The notes under the pieces were generated by a model, which was not told the DNA's origin, did not search any database, and saw nothing but the letters and a program-made list of their open reading frames with translations. Positions 24,686-33,882 of a stretch of 64,000 nucleotides of DNA are shown piece after piece. Position 1 is the stretch's first letter, and each line of letters begins with the position of its first letter. The position numbers and the translations under genes are program-made. The stretch is from Natranaerovirga hydrolytica. GTDB taxonomy: Bacteria > Bacillota > Clostridia > Lachnospirales > DSM-24629. The stretch is from positions 357,575 to 421,574 of the forward strand of contig NZ_SMGQ01000011.1 in NCBI RefSeq assembly GCF_004339095.1, in the 5' to 3' direction.

Positions 24686-26419
24686 ATGAACATAAAAGCA
24701 GTTAATATAATGAAACCGATTGTCTTAATGATATTAATTATTTTTATATACAATCCAAGTGTTGCAAGTGAAGAAACGTCACCTATTTTTAAGGATGTAC
24801 CAATGGGTCACTGGTCATATGATTTTGTACATGAATTATATGATTTAGGTATTACCCAAGGTGTTGGTAACGATCAATTTGGACTGGGTGAAACCATTAC
24901 AAGAGCTGAGTTTGTAGGGTTTTTAGTGAATTTAATGGCCTATGATGTTATAGACCCCAACAGTGGAAGTTTTAGTGATAATCAAGACACCAATAGTTGG
25001 TATTTTAGCTATATAGAAACAGCATTAGAAAATGAAGTGATCCATAGGACAAGTCATTTCAGACCAACAGAGCCAATTACGCGAGAAGAAATGGCCATTA
25101 TGATTGTTAGAGCCTTAGGTTACGATACATTAGGCAGTCGATTATCTTATTTGCCTCAGCCTTTTAAAGATGTCACAGAGAATATTGGTTATATTAGTAT
25201 AGCTAAAGATTTTGGTATCATAAGTGGTACGGGCAATGATTTATTTAAGCCAAGTGATTATGCAACAAGAGAAGAATCTGCAGTAATGATGGTTATAATG
25301 AAAGATCGCTTAAATAACAACATCAATGAATTACATGGATTTTATGCTATTCATTCTTCTAATCAAATGGCGATGATTAATGAATTGGATTCCGTTGGGT
25401 TTGGATGGAGTCGAGTAGATTTTATAGATGATGAAGTGGTTGTCAATACATCAAGAGATAATCACAATGAATTTGCTATACCTTCAGGATTTGATGAACC
25501 CCTTACCACAGCAATAGATAGTGGAGCTACGACACAATTGATGGTTTTTGCTAATCAACAGCGTATAATAGACCCTAAAACAGAAGAAGAAACCTTACTG
25601 TTAGAATATATTTTGACTAATGATGAAGTGAAAGATAATCTTATACGGGATATTATGGATGAAGTAAAGTTGCTTAACACGGATACCTCTTTGGAATTTG
25701 ACGGAGTCGTTATTGATTTCGAAGAAATGAGAGGCGAAGCATTGGCTCAAGCTTTTAATGTGTTTTTAAGAGACATGAAAGAAGCTTTAGACCCATATGA
25801 TAAATCATTATATGTAGCGGTTCACCCAGCTAGAAGACCAGGACAAACTTATTATGATGGTTATGATTTTAAAGGCATTGGTGAAGTAGCTGACAAAGTT
25901 ATATTAATGGCACATGATTATTATGCTAAAAGTCTTACAGATACAGAAATGGCACGTGGGTATACCAATACACCCCTTACGCCATTAGAGGAGATTTATT
26001 ACGCTCTTAGAGCCATTACAGATGATGAGACAGGTATAATAGATACAGAAAAGATTTGGTTACAATTCTCCTTTGATGCTGTTCAATGGAAGCTAGAAGA
26101 CAATACCATTATCAATCGAAGACCCTATAGTCCAAGTTATGAGGCTATATACAATAGATTGCAGCAAGATGTAGAGCTTAATTATTCTAACAGTAGTGAG
26201 AATCCATTTGTTAGATATTATGATGAAAATGATGATACCAATAATGTCCTTTGGTATGAAGATGCTAGAAGTATTCAAGCGAAGATGGATTTGGCAAAAA
26301 CATTTGGCATAGAAGGCATTTCATTGTGGCGACTGGGAACAATTCCAGACTTTGATGAAGTTGGGGAAAAAGAGGTTTATTTGAATATTTGGCAGACCAT
26401 TCTTGATGAAGTTAACTAA
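24686..26419 (+). CDS. SLH-domain GH18 family protein (cell-surface)
   Basis: 577 residues. A signal peptide (residues 1-28, hydrophobic core IVLMILIIFIYNP) is followed by three S-layer homology domains (about 32-85, 92-150 and 155-210; each with F-x-D and a late T-R-E/A-E). These attach the protein to secondary cell-wall polymer. Residues about 220-577 form a GH18-type domain with FDGVVIDFEEM, which keeps the D-F-E end including the catalytic Glu. Its C-terminal blocks (WYEDARSIQAKMDLAK) match the LysM-GH18 protein at 20335, so the two share ancestry. Likely role: cell-wall glycan hydrolysis at the surface. AAAGGGG precedes the ATG. Confidence 0.8.
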   Translation: MNIKAVNIMKPIVLMILIIFIYNPSVASEETSPIFKDVPMGHWSYDFVHELYDLGITQGVGNDQFGLGETITRAEFVGFLVNLMAYDVIDPNSGSFSDNQDTNSWYFSYIETALENEVIHRTSHFRPTEPITREEMAIMIVRALGYDTLGSRLSYLPQPFKDVTENIGYISIAKDFGIISGTGNDLFKPSDYATREESAVMMVIMKDRLNNNINELHGFYAIHSSNQMAMINELDSVGFGWSRVDFIDDEVVVNTSRDNHNEFAIPSGFDEPLTTAIDSGATTQLMVFANQQRIIDPKTEEETLLLEYILTNDEVKDNLIRDIMDEVKLLNTDTSLEFDGVVIDFEEMRGEALAQAFNVFLRDMKEALDPYDKSLYVAVHPARRPGQTYYDGYDFKGIGEVADKVILMAHDYYAKSLTDTEMARGYTNTPLTPLEEIYYALRAITDDETGIIDTEKIWLQFSFDAVQWKLEDNTIINRRPYSPSYEAIYNRLQQDVELNYSNSSENPFVRYYDENDDTNNVLWYEDARSIQAKMDLAKTFGIEGISLWRLGTIPDFDEVGEKEVYLNIWQTILDEVN

Positions 26420-26426
26420 TGAATCT

Positions 26427-26462
26427 AACCACTCTATAAATTGTTGTAGGGTGGTTTGTTTA
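26427..26462 (+). terminator. Intrinsic terminator after the SLH-GH18 gene
   Basis: AACCACTCTA (26427-26436) pairs with TAGGGTGGTT (26447-26456) with one wobble pair, followed by TGTTT. Confidence 0.75.
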
Positions 26463-26592
26463 CATTGACATTTACTTTTTTATATGGTTTTTGTTTCTAT
26501 CTTCTATCTCTTGTAATCCCATTCATAAAGTAATATAATATGGTTAGATAATTTTTTAACATATAATTCATATAATGAAAAGAGGGATTGAT

Positions 26593-26961
26593 ATGCTTTT
26601 AAAAGAGGTGAAAAAGCATCTAAGTGCCAACGTTATAACTGGTGAAGAGAGACTAGGAGAAAATATAGATTATGGTTATGGCTGTGATTTAATGAGTGAT
26701 GTCCTTGCATTTGTACAAAACAATGTCTTACTTTTAACAGGGTTAGTACACCCTCAAGTGATACAAACAGCAGATATTTTAGATATAAAGGCCATTGTCA
26801 TTGTAAGAGGTAAAAAAATAAATGATACTTTTATCCAGATGGCAAGAGAAAAAGACATAACCATTTTAACTACGGGTTATTCTTTGTTTAGTGCTTGTGG
26901 CATTTTATTTGAAAAAGGACTTCAAGGAGAGGAGATTGCTCATAGTGAATTTTCATTATGA
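26593..26961 (+). CDS. DRTGG-domain protein
   Basis: 122 residues. The sequence KEVKKHLSANVITGEERLGE, then YGYGCDLMSDVLAFV, then AIVIVRGKKINDTFIQMARE follows the DRTGG domain, seen also in HPr-kinase-like and phosphotransacetylase-associated proteins. The domain is a presumed ligand-binding regulatory module. In Clostridia such genes sit with [FeFe] hydrogenase subunits, as here. The ATG at 26593 follows AGAGGG by about 6 bases and is preferred over 26575. Its 3' end overlaps the next gene by 17 bases, so the two are translationally linked. Confidence 0.7.
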   Translation: MLLKEVKKHLSANVITGEERLGENIDYGYGCDLMSDVLAFVQNNVLLLTGLVHPQVIQTADILDIKAIVIVRGKKINDTFIQMAREKDITILTTGYSLFSACGILFEKGLQGEEIAHSEFSL

Positions 26962-27355
26962 AGTTTTAGAAGATGAATTTACCCATGCAGGTGTGGCATC
27001 AACAAAGGTAAAAAAAACCCTTAAGCAATTAGGATTATCACCAGATATTATTAGAAAAGTAGCTATAGCAATGTATGAAGCTGAGATTAATATGGTCATT
27101 CATGCACAAGGCGGTTTCATTGATGTTGAGATTACGCCAGAAGAAGTTTATATTGTTTTAGAAGACAATGGACCAGGGATAGAAGATATTGAGTTGGCTA
27201 TGAAAGCAGGTTATTCTACGGCATCAGATAAAGCTAGGGAAATGGGGTTTGGTGCAGGAATGGGTTTGCCGAATATAAAAAGAAACAGTGATCATTTAAG
27301 TATTACTTCAAAAAAAGGTGAAGGTACAAAGGTTGAGATCACCATATATCTTTAA
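26945..27355 (+). CDS. HATPase_c anti-sigma-like ATP-binding protein
   Basis: 136 residues. YEAEINMVIHAQGG is the N-box, LEDNGPGIEDIELAM the G1 box and GFGAGMGLPNIKRNSD the G2 region of the GHKL ATPase fold. This is the size and layout of RsbW/SpoIIAB-like kinases, and of stand-alone ATPases encoded next to hydrogenase-related genes. No histidine phospho-acceptor domain is present. The GTG start at 26945 lies within the end of the DRTGG gene and has GAGGAG upstream at 26930-26935. Target unknown. Confidence 0.75.
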   Translation: MNFHYEVLEDEFTHAGVASTKVKKTLKQLGLSPDIIRKVAIAMYEAEINMVIHAQGGFIDVEITPEEVYIVLEDNGPGIEDIELAMKAGYSTASDKAREMGFGAGMGLPNIKRNSDHLSITSKKGEGTKVEITIYL

Positions 27356-27381
27356 TGATTAAATAAAAAGGAGATGCTATT

Positions 27382-28689
27382 ATGCCAAGTAATAAAGAAC
27401 ACTCCGTCTATCTCGATAAGGATAAATGCATTGGTTGTACAGATTGTATTAAGCGATGTCCCACTGAAGCCATACGGGTTAGAAACAAAAAAGCTGTTAT
27501 TATTGACGAAAAATGTATTGATTGTGGTATGTGCATTCAAGTTTGTAAAAGTAAAGCTAAAAAAGCAAGAGCAGATACATTGGATCAAATTCACACATAC
27601 AAAGTTAAAGTGGCTATTCCTGCCCCCACACTTTATACTCAATTTAAAGGCGTGCATAATATTAATCAAATATTAACGGCATTAAAGCATATTGGGTTTG
27701 ATGATGTTATAGAAGTAGCAAAAGGCGCTGAATGGATTACAGAAAAGACCAAAGCATATATTGCCCAAGCAGATGTAAAAAAACCAATTGTTTCATCTGC
27801 CTGTCCAGTGATTATAAAATTAATACGAAGCAGATTCCCAACATTAATTCCAAACATATTACCGTTTATATCCCCAAAAGAAGTCAGTGCAAAAATGGCT
27901 AAGACTTATTACATAAACAAAGGCTACAACAGAGAGGACATAGGTGTTTTTTTTATATCGCCCTGTGCCGCTAAGATAACTGATAGCAGATATCCAGAAA
28001 CCATTGAACACTCCGATGTTGATGGTTCAATTGCCCTTAAAGACATTTATATACCTATGTTAAAGGCTTTAAAAGAAGTTGAAAATGACTATGCCATTTT
28101 AAGGTTAAGTTCTAACAAGGGAATGTTCTGGGCATCTTCTGGTGGAGAAGTACGCTCTACTCAAATAATGAGCAATGTAGCGGTAGATGGTGTTGAAGAC
28201 GTGATTAAAATATTAGAAATGATAGAAGATGAAGAAGTGGATAATGTGGAATATGTAGAATGTCTGGCATGTAAAGGCGGGTGTTTAGGCGGTCCATTAA
28301 CAGTAGAGAATCCTTATGTATCTCGCTGTAGAATGGAAAAGATCGCTAGAAGTCATCACAAGGATAAGAAGACACGACACATTGAATTAGATGTAGCATC
28401 CATTCCTTACCACTGGGAAAAGGATTTAACAGCCAAAGAAGTGTTCAAATTAGATGAAGACATAAAAGAAGCCATCGTAAAAATGGAACAGTTGGAAAAA
28501 ATCTATGAAAAACTGCCCCAAATTGATTGTGGCTCTTGTGGGTCTCCAACGTGTAAAGCATTAGCTGAAGATGTTGTTTTAGAACGAGCAAATATTTTAG
28601 ATTGTATTTTTATTTTAAGAGATGAAGTGAGTCATTTGGCAGAAGAAATGGTTGAATTAGTGGATAAAATTCCACGTTCAATCCAATAG
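27382..28689 (+). CDS. [FeFe]-hydrogenase-like iron-sulfur protein
   Basis: 435 residues. Two ferredoxin motifs (CIGCTDCIKRCP at about 14-25 and CIDCGMCIQVC at about 44-54) precede a hydrogenase large-subunit C-terminal domain. A further Fe-S motif follows near the end (DCGSCGSPTCKALAEDV). The H-cluster regions are divergent: SSACPVI for the usual TSCCPGW, SPCAAKITD for MPCxxKxxE, and ECLACKGGCLGGPL for the third motif. All four cluster cysteines remain. Such divergent forms are thought to be sensory or regulatory rather than main H2 producers; that is inference. AAAAGGAG precedes the ATG. It lies between ATPase and DRTGG genes in one operon. Confidence 0.75.
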   Translation: MPSNKEHSVYLDKDKCIGCTDCIKRCPTEAIRVRNKKAVIIDEKCIDCGMCIQVCKSKAKKARADTLDQIHTYKVKVAIPAPTLYTQFKGVHNINQILTALKHIGFDDVIEVAKGAEWITEKTKAYIAQADVKKPIVSSACPVIIKLIRSRFPTLIPNILPFISPKEVSAKMAKTYYINKGYNREDIGVFFISPCAAKITDSRYPETIEHSDVDGSIALKDIYIPMLKALKEVENDYAILRLSSNKGMFWASSGGEVRSTQIMSNVAVDGVEDVIKILEMIEDEEVDNVEYVECLACKGGCLGGPLTVENPYVSRCRMEKIARSHHKDKKTRHIELDVASIPYHWEKDLTAKEVFKLDEDIKEAIVKMEQLEKIYEKLPQIDCGSCGSPTCKALAEDVVLERANILDCIFILRDEVSHLAEEMVELVDKIPRSIQ

Positions 28690-28708
28690 AAAAAGGAAGG
28701 TGAATGAA

Positions 28709-29041
28709 GTGATTGTAAAAGATATAATAGAGCAGTTATCTTTTGAAATTTGTGCAGGTGAAGAAGGAATCAATAACACAATAGAAGGCGGTTTTGTAGG
28801 GGATTTATTAAGTGTGGTTATGAGTAACGCAAAGGAGGGTCAAGTATGGGTTACCATACAAAGCCATGTGAATATTATTGCAGTTGCGTCATTAATCAAT
28901 TTATCTTGTATTATTATTACAGAAGGGTTCCAACCCGATCAAGACACTTTGTTAAAAGCCAATGAAGAAAAAATCCCAATACTAATTACAAAAGAATCTT
29001 CTTATGAAACCATTAAAAAGCTCATTGCAATTGGAGTATAA
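28709..29041 (+). CDS. Second DRTGG-domain protein
   Basis: 110 residues starting MIVKDIIEQLSFEICAGEEG. It has the same pattern as the DRTGG protein at 26593 (an opening helix, GGFVGDLLSVVM, then IIAVASLINLSCIIITEG), so the operon carries two diverged copies. Presumed ligand-sensing module. I chose GTG 28709, 9 bases after AGGAAGG; a GTG at 28700 would be inside the ribosome site. Confidence 0.65.
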   Translation: MIVKDIIEQLSFEICAGEEGINNTIEGGFVGDLLSVVMSNAKEGQVWVTIQSHVNIIAVASLINLSCIIITEGFQPDQDTLLKANEEKIPILITKESSYETIKKLIAIGV

Positions 29042-29046
29042 GGACT

Positions 29047-29595
29047 ATGATGAAAGAAATTTCGATGCATATATTAGACGTGGTTACAAACAGTATAAGA
29101 GGTGAAGCGAATCATATAAAAATCAAAATAAAAGAAAACCATTTGAAAGATTGGATGGTTATTATGATTGAAGATAATGGAATAGGTATAGACAAAGAAA
29201 TGCTGGATGACATTAAGAATCCTTTTGTGACCTCTCGGACATTAAGAAAAGTTGGGTTAGGGATTCCTTTTTTTAATCAAACATGTATCAGTTGTAATGG
29301 ACAGTTAAACATCTTGTCAAAGAAAGGTAAAGGAACCATTGTAATAGGTACTATGCAGTTAAGCCATATTGATAAGCCACCCTTAGGGAATATGGTAACC
29401 ACCCTTACAAGCTTAATTACCTCCTATAAGGATATTAATATTGAGTATTACCACCAGGTTAATCAGAATGAATTTGACATAAGTACTTTAGAGATCAAAG
29501 AGGCTTTAGGAGAAGACGTCGTTCTGAATCATCCAAAAGTGTATATTCAGTTAAAAAAAATAATAGAAGAAAATATAACAAACTTGTATGAATGA
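29047..29595 (+). CDS. Second GHKL ATPase protein
   Basis: 182 residues. SMHILDVVTNSIRGEANHIK (N-box), MIEDNGIGIDKEML (G1) and RKVGLGIPFFNQ (G2-like) show a histidine-kinase-type ATPase domain (residues 1-105). An extra C-terminal region of about 75 residues contains ALGEDVVLNHPKVYIQLKKI. No phospho-acceptor domain. It starts 6 bases after the second DRTGG gene. The operon therefore has two DRTGG/ATPase pairs around the hydrogenase-like gene, a layout common beside clostridial electron-bifurcating hydrogenases. Confidence 0.75.
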   Translation: MMKEISMHILDVVTNSIRGEANHIKIKIKENHLKDWMVIMIEDNGIGIDKEMLDDIKNPFVTSRTLRKVGLGIPFFNQTCISCNGQLNILSKKGKGTIVIGTMQLSHIDKPPLGNMVTTLTSLITSYKDINIEYYHQVNQNEFDISTLEIKEALGEDVVLNHPKVYIQLKKIIEENITNLYE

Positions 29596-29835
29596 GTAGT
29601 ATTACTATGATAAGGATTTCACAAAAAAAGATTGATTATAATTTTTTTTAAACAATTTATGTTAAAATTTAATGTTTCATTATGTATGCATTGTTGATTA
29701 AAAGCATATAAACCTTGTTTTTAGCTAAGATTACTATGTTTGTGTAGATTTTATCAATCATTGTACTTAAAGGTTATTTGTATTATGATTAAATTAACAT
29801 TGTATACAATAATCATAAAATATAGGAGGTCTGTC

Positions 29836-31155
29836 ATGGGGGCTTTGACTTTTAAAAGAGGAATCCATCCAAAGGATTTAAAAAAGGCTACAATGAATAA
29901 GCCAGTTAAATATATCCTACCCAAAGGAGATTTGGTTTATCCCCTTGTACAACATATGGGTGTACCGTGTAAACCTTTAGTAAAAAAAGGGGATCACGTA
30001 CTAGTAGGAGAAAAAATTGGAGAATCAGATGCTGTTTTTTCATCACCAATTCATAGTACAGTTTCAGGTACGGTAAAGAATATTAAACCGATGTTGGTAC
30101 AAAACGGTTCTAAAGTAAATTCAATTATTGTTGAGAATGATGGTGAATATACAGAGCATGAACGTATACAACCAATCGACAATCCAGAAAAATTAACACC
30201 TGAAGAAATTAGAAACATTATTAAAGAAGCAGGTATAGTTGGAATGGGCGGTGCTTGTTTCCCAACACATATCAAATTAACACCACCAAAAGATAAAAAA
30301 ATCGACTACATTGTTGTCAATGGATCTGAATGTGAGCCTTATTTAACTTCAGATTATAGAGTCATGTTAGAAGAACCTGAAAGAATTGTTTTAGGTTTAA
30401 AAATGGTGTTAAAATTATTTCCTGATGCAAAAGCAATTATTGGAATAGAAGACAATAAGAAAAAGGGAATAGAAATTTTAGAAGAACATACAAAAGACGA
30501 AGATAGGATTGAAGTTGTAACACTTAAAACGAAATACCCACAAGGTGCAGAAAAACAACTTGTTAGTGCTATAACTGGCAGAAAGTTTATGTCAAAACAA
30601 TTGCCTTTAGATGTGGGATGTATTGTTCAAAATATTGAGACCATAGTAGCCATTCATAGAGCCATTTATAGGGGAAGACCGATAATGCGTAGAATTGTTA
30701 CGGTATCTGGTGGCGCTATTAAAGAGCCAAAAAATATCAAAGTAAAAATTGGGACAAATTTTCAAGAGCTTATTGATGAAGCTGGTGGCTTTGTTAGCGA
30801 GCCAGCAAAATTGATTGCTGGTGGGCCTATGATGGGACTATCTATCTTTTCTTTAGATTTGCCTGTTATTAAAGGTACTTCCGCAATCTTATGTTTGACT
30901 GAAAAAGAAGCTAAAGTTTTTGAAGAATCCAATTGCATCAGATGTGGCAAATGTGTGGGGGCATGTGCGAATGGTTTATTGCCATTACTATTGAATCAAT
31001 ATGTCCTTAAAAATGACAATGAAATGTTCCTTAAGTATAACGGTATGGAATGTTGTGAATGTGGTAGTTGTTCATATGTCTGTCCATCAAAAAGACATAT
31101 TGCACAGACGATTAAAACAAAAAGACGTGAAATGTTAGCAAACAAAAAAAGATAG
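29836..31155 (+). CDS. rnfC: Rnf complex subunit C
   Basis: 439 residues. RnfC is the peripheral NADH-oxidising subunit of the Rnf complex, which couples ferredoxin:NAD+ electron transfer to ion pumping. Visible are the N-terminal barrel-like domain (GALTFKRGIHPKDLK onward), a Gly-rich nucleotide/FMN site (GIVGMGGACFPTHIK) and two 4Fe-4S motifs at residues 367-376 (CIRCGKCVGAC) and 406-416 (CCECGSCSYVC). ATG 29836 has AGGAGG 7 bases upstream; the frame is open earlier but lacks a ribosome site. It is the first gene of the rnfCDGEAB operon, after a 240-base gap without a gene. Confidence 0.95.
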   Translation: MGALTFKRGIHPKDLKKATMNKPVKYILPKGDLVYPLVQHMGVPCKPLVKKGDHVLVGEKIGESDAVFSSPIHSTVSGTVKNIKPMLVQNGSKVNSIIVENDGEYTEHERIQPIDNPEKLTPEEIRNIIKEAGIVGMGGACFPTHIKLTPPKDKKIDYIVVNGSECEPYLTSDYRVMLEEPERIVLGLKMVLKLFPDAKAIIGIEDNKKKGIEILEEHTKDEDRIEVVTLKTKYPQGAEKQLVSAITGRKFMSKQLPLDVGCIVQNIETIVAIHRAIYRGRPIMRRIVTVSGGAIKEPKNIKVKIGTNFQELIDEAGGFVSEPAKLIAGGPMMGLSIFSLDLPVIKGTSAILCLTEKEAKVFEESNCIRCGKCVGACANGLLPLLLNQYVLKNDNEMFLKYNGMECCECGSCSYVCPSKRHIAQTIKTKRREMLANKKR

Positions 31156-31167
31156 GGGTGGTTTTAG

Positions 31168-32109
31168 ATGTCGGATAATATGTTAGTCGTTTCATCATCT
31201 CCTCATATGCGTTCTAATGAATCAACTCAGCGCATTATGAGAGACGTGATTATTGCATTATTACCAGCAACATTTTTTGGAATCTATAACTTTGGTTTAG
31301 ACGCGTTACTTGTTACTATAATATCAATACTGACTTGTGTCATATCAGAGTATTTATTTCAAAAAGTAGCAGATAGAAGAAATACAGTTATGGATTTAAG
31401 TGCTGTTTTAACAGGTTTATTATTAGCACTTAATTTACCACATACAGTGCCTTTTTGGATACCAATATTAGGTGGTTCGTTTGCCATTATAATTGTTAAA
31501 CAAATATTTGGTGGATTAGGACAAAACTTTATGAATCCAGCTTTAGCGGCTAGAGCATTTTTAGTGTTGTCTTATGCTGAGATTATGACCAATTGGCAAT
31601 ATGATGGATTAACAACTGCAACACCATTAAGTTTATTAAAGAGTGGTGCTTCTATGCCTCCAATTCAAGATGTGTTTTTGGGAAATATTGGTGGAAGTAT
31701 GGGAGAAGTATCTGCTTTAGCTTTATTAATAGGTGCAGCTTATTTATTAATTAGAAAGATTATAACTTGGAGAATCCCATTTTTATTTATTGGGACAGTT
31801 CTACTTTTTGCTGGAATATTAGGTGATGGATTTAGTGTCAATTATCTTGCGTACCAATTGTTCTCTGGCGGATTAATCTTAGGAGCTTTTTTTATGGCCA
31901 CAGATTATTCTTCATCTCCTGTTACACCAATTGGGCAAATTATCTTTGCTATTGGAGCAGGTTTAATAACTGTTTTAATCAGACTGTATAGCGGTATGGA
32001 TGAAGGTGTAAGTTATGCCATCTTATTTATGAATTTATGTGTTCCAATTATAGAAAAATACACAGTCCCTAAAGCGTTTGGAGAGGGGGATACTTATGAA
32101 GCAAAATAG
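31168..32109 (+). CDS. rnfD: Rnf complex subunit D
   Basis: 313 residues, with about eight to nine membrane helices. RnfD carries a covalently bound FMN. The motif GASMPPIQDVFLG with a Ser-Gly-Ala-Ser/Thr context near residue 153 corresponds to the flavinylation region. LIGAAYLLIRKIITWRIP and ATDYSSSPVTP are conserved RnfD/NqrB blocks. AGGGGTGG upstream supports the start. The end overlaps rnfG by 14 bases. Confidence 0.95.
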   Translation: MSDNMLVVSSSPHMRSNESTQRIMRDVIIALLPATFFGIYNFGLDALLVTIISILTCVISEYLFQKVADRRNTVMDLSAVLTGLLLALNLPHTVPFWIPILGGSFAIIIVKQIFGGLGQNFMNPALAARAFLVLSYAEIMTNWQYDGLTTATPLSLLKSGASMPPIQDVFLGNIGGSMGEVSALALLIGAAYLLIRKIITWRIPFLFIGTVLLFAGILGDGFSVNYLAYQLFSGGLILGAFFMATDYSSSPVTPIGQIIFAIGAGLITVLIRLYSGMDEGVSYAILFMNLCVPIIEKYTVPKAFGEGDTYEAK

Positions 32110-32668
32110 AATTATACTCAATGCATTGATTTTATTTGCCATAACCATTATTGCAGGTGGACTACTTGGGTTCGTATATGAAGTGACCAAAGAACCAATC
32201 GCTCACCAACTGGCTTTAGCTGAATTTGCAGCTTTAGAAGAAGTTGCTGGAGATGTAGACACATTTGAAGAAATAGAAGAAATTTTTGAAGATGAAGAAG
32301 GTCCAGTATTAATTCAACAAATAACCCAGTCAATAAAAGACGGTGAAGTAATTGGTTATAACTTTGTTGTCACAACGTCAAGAGCTTATGATGGTACAAT
32401 GACAGTTGCTGTTGGTATTGGTATTGATGGTATGACAAATGGGATCTCTATTATTAATCATACAGAAACACCTGGACTGGGTTCGAGAATTACAGATGAA
32501 GATTTTAAAAATCAGTTTAAAGATAGAGAAGCTTTAGAATTTGCTATTGATTCTGGAGATAATCCTGTGGATAGCATTAGTAGTGCAACAGTATCAACCA
32601 ATGCAGTTATTGGAGCTGTTAATAGAGCAGTAGATTATTATCATGAACATCTAAAGGAGGCACAGTAA
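32096..32668 (+). CDS. rnfG: Rnf complex subunit G
   Basis: 190 residues. One N-terminal membrane helix (about 8-26) anchors an outward-facing FMN-binding domain. The flavinylation site is present in VDSISSATVSTNAV (Thr in the S-A-T-V-S/T motif, about residue 167-170). GLGSRITDEDFKNQF is another conserved block. I place the start at ATG 32096 after GAGGGGGA; the ATG at 32078 lies before that site. RnfG passes electrons within the complex. Confidence 0.93.
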   Translation: MKQNRIILNALILFAITIIAGGLLGFVYEVTKEPIAHQLALAEFAALEEVAGDVDTFEEIEEIFEDEEGPVLIQQITQSIKDGEVIGYNFVVTTSRAYDGTMTVAVGIGIDGMTNGISIINHTETPGLGSRITDEDFKNQFKDREALEFAIDSGDNPVDSISSATVSTNAVIGAVNRAVDYYHEHLKEAQ

Positions 32669-32669
32669 T

Positions 32670-33275
32670 ATGAAGCAGTTATTTGAAAGATTAAAAACCG
32701 GTATATTTACAGAAAATCCTATTTTTATACAAATGCTTGGTATGTGTCCAACTTTAGCGGTTACGACTTCTGCAAATGATGGTATTGGTATGGGTTTAGC
32801 AACTACAGCGGTATTAATTGCCTCTAATATTGTTATTTCTTTGCTTAGAAATATCATACCTAATAAAGTACGTATACCAGCATTTATTGTAATCATAGCA
32901 TCTTTTGTTACAATAGTGGATTTAGTCATGCAAGCCTATCTTAATGATTTACATGGGCAGCTGGGCATATTTATTCCATTGATTGTTGTTAACTGTGCCA
33001 TTTTAGGGCGTGCAGAGTCTTATGCGTCTAAGAATAAAGTGTTCCCATCTATCTTTGATGGTATTGGTATGGGATTAGGCTTTACATTAGCACTTGGGTT
33101 AATTGGTGCGACACGTGAATTATTAGGTGTGGGGACTATTCTTGGAATGCAAATTGTACCCGATAGTATTCCAACCATTGGGATTTTTGTATTGGCACCA
33201 GGTGCATTTTTCGTTCTTGGAATGTTGTTAGCGGTATTTAATCATATAAGTAACAAAAAATCGAAAGAAGCTTAG
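32670..33275 (+). CDS. rnfE: Rnf complex subunit E
   Basis: 201 residues with six membrane helices. Conserved RnfE/NqrD blocks are NPIFIQMLGMCPTLAVT near the start and PLIVVNCAILGRAE in the middle. The Cys in each block (GMCP and NCAILG) binds the intramembrane iron centre shared with RnfA. It starts 1 base after rnfG ends, with AAGGAGG inside the end of rnfG. Confidence 0.95.
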   Translation: MKQLFERLKTGIFTENPIFIQMLGMCPTLAVTTSANDGIGMGLATTAVLIASNIVISLLRNIIPNKVRIPAFIVIIASFVTIVDLVMQAYLNDLHGQLGIFIPLIVVNCAILGRAESYASKNKVFPSIFDGIGMGLGFTLALGLIGATRELLGVGTILGMQIVPDSIPTIGIFVLAPGAFFVLGMLLAVFNHISNKKSKEA

Positions 33276-33287
33276 GAGGGATATAAG

Positions 33288-33863
33288 ATGGAGATATTTT
33301 TATTATTTTTTGGTGCAGTTTTAGTTAATAACGTAATACTGTCTAGATTCTTAGGCGTCTGTCCTTTCCTAGGTGTTTCGAAAAAAGTAGAAACAGCAAC
33401 AGGAATGGGAATGGCGGTTACTTTTGTTATGACTTTAGCATCCATTATTTCATACTTGGTATACAATTATATATTGGTGCTATTAAGGATTGAGTTTTTA
33501 TATACAATAGCTTTTATTTTGGTTATTGCATCATTGGTTCAGTTGGTGGAGATTGTTATTCAAAAAATCAGCCCAACTTTATACCAAGCGTTAGGTGTCT
33601 TCTTGCCCCTTATTACAACAAACTGTGCTGTATTAGGTATTGCCATTTTGAATATGGAGAATTATCATGATTCATTATTTAAAAGCATTGTACATGGTTT
33701 AGGTGCAGCTGTTGGTTTTACTTTAGCCATCGTATTATTAGCTGGTATTAGAGAAAAGATTGAATACAATGATATACCAAAGGCATTTCAAGGTTTTTCA
33801 ATTGTATTAATTACAGCAGGATTAATGGCAATAGCATTTTTAGGGTTTGACGGACTATTTTAA
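33288..33863 (+). CDS. rnfA: Rnf complex subunit A
   Basis: 191 residues with six membrane helices. It has the RnfA/NqrE blocks [20 protein letters not shown] (Cys at about 25) and [14 protein letters not shown] (Cys at about 108). These pair with those of RnfE to hold an iron centre in the membrane. AGGAGG lies upstream; it starts 12 bases after rnfE. Confidence 0.95.
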   Translation: MEIFLLFFGAVLVNNVILSRFLGVCPFLGVSKKVETATGMGMAVTFVMTLASIISYLVYNYILVLLRIEFLYTIAFILVIASLVQLVEIVIQKISPTLYQALGVFLPLITTNCAVLGIAILNMENYHDSLFKSIVHGLGAAVGFTLAIVLLAGIREKIEYNDIPKAFQGFSIVLITAGLMAIAFLGFDGLF

Positions 33864-33882
33864 TTTGTTGGGAGGTTAAGAA

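Noticed and set aside
29600-29835. Sigma-A promoter in front of rnfC
   Set aside because: TTGATT and TAAAAT are present but 25 bases apart; no pair with acceptable spacing was found by eye.
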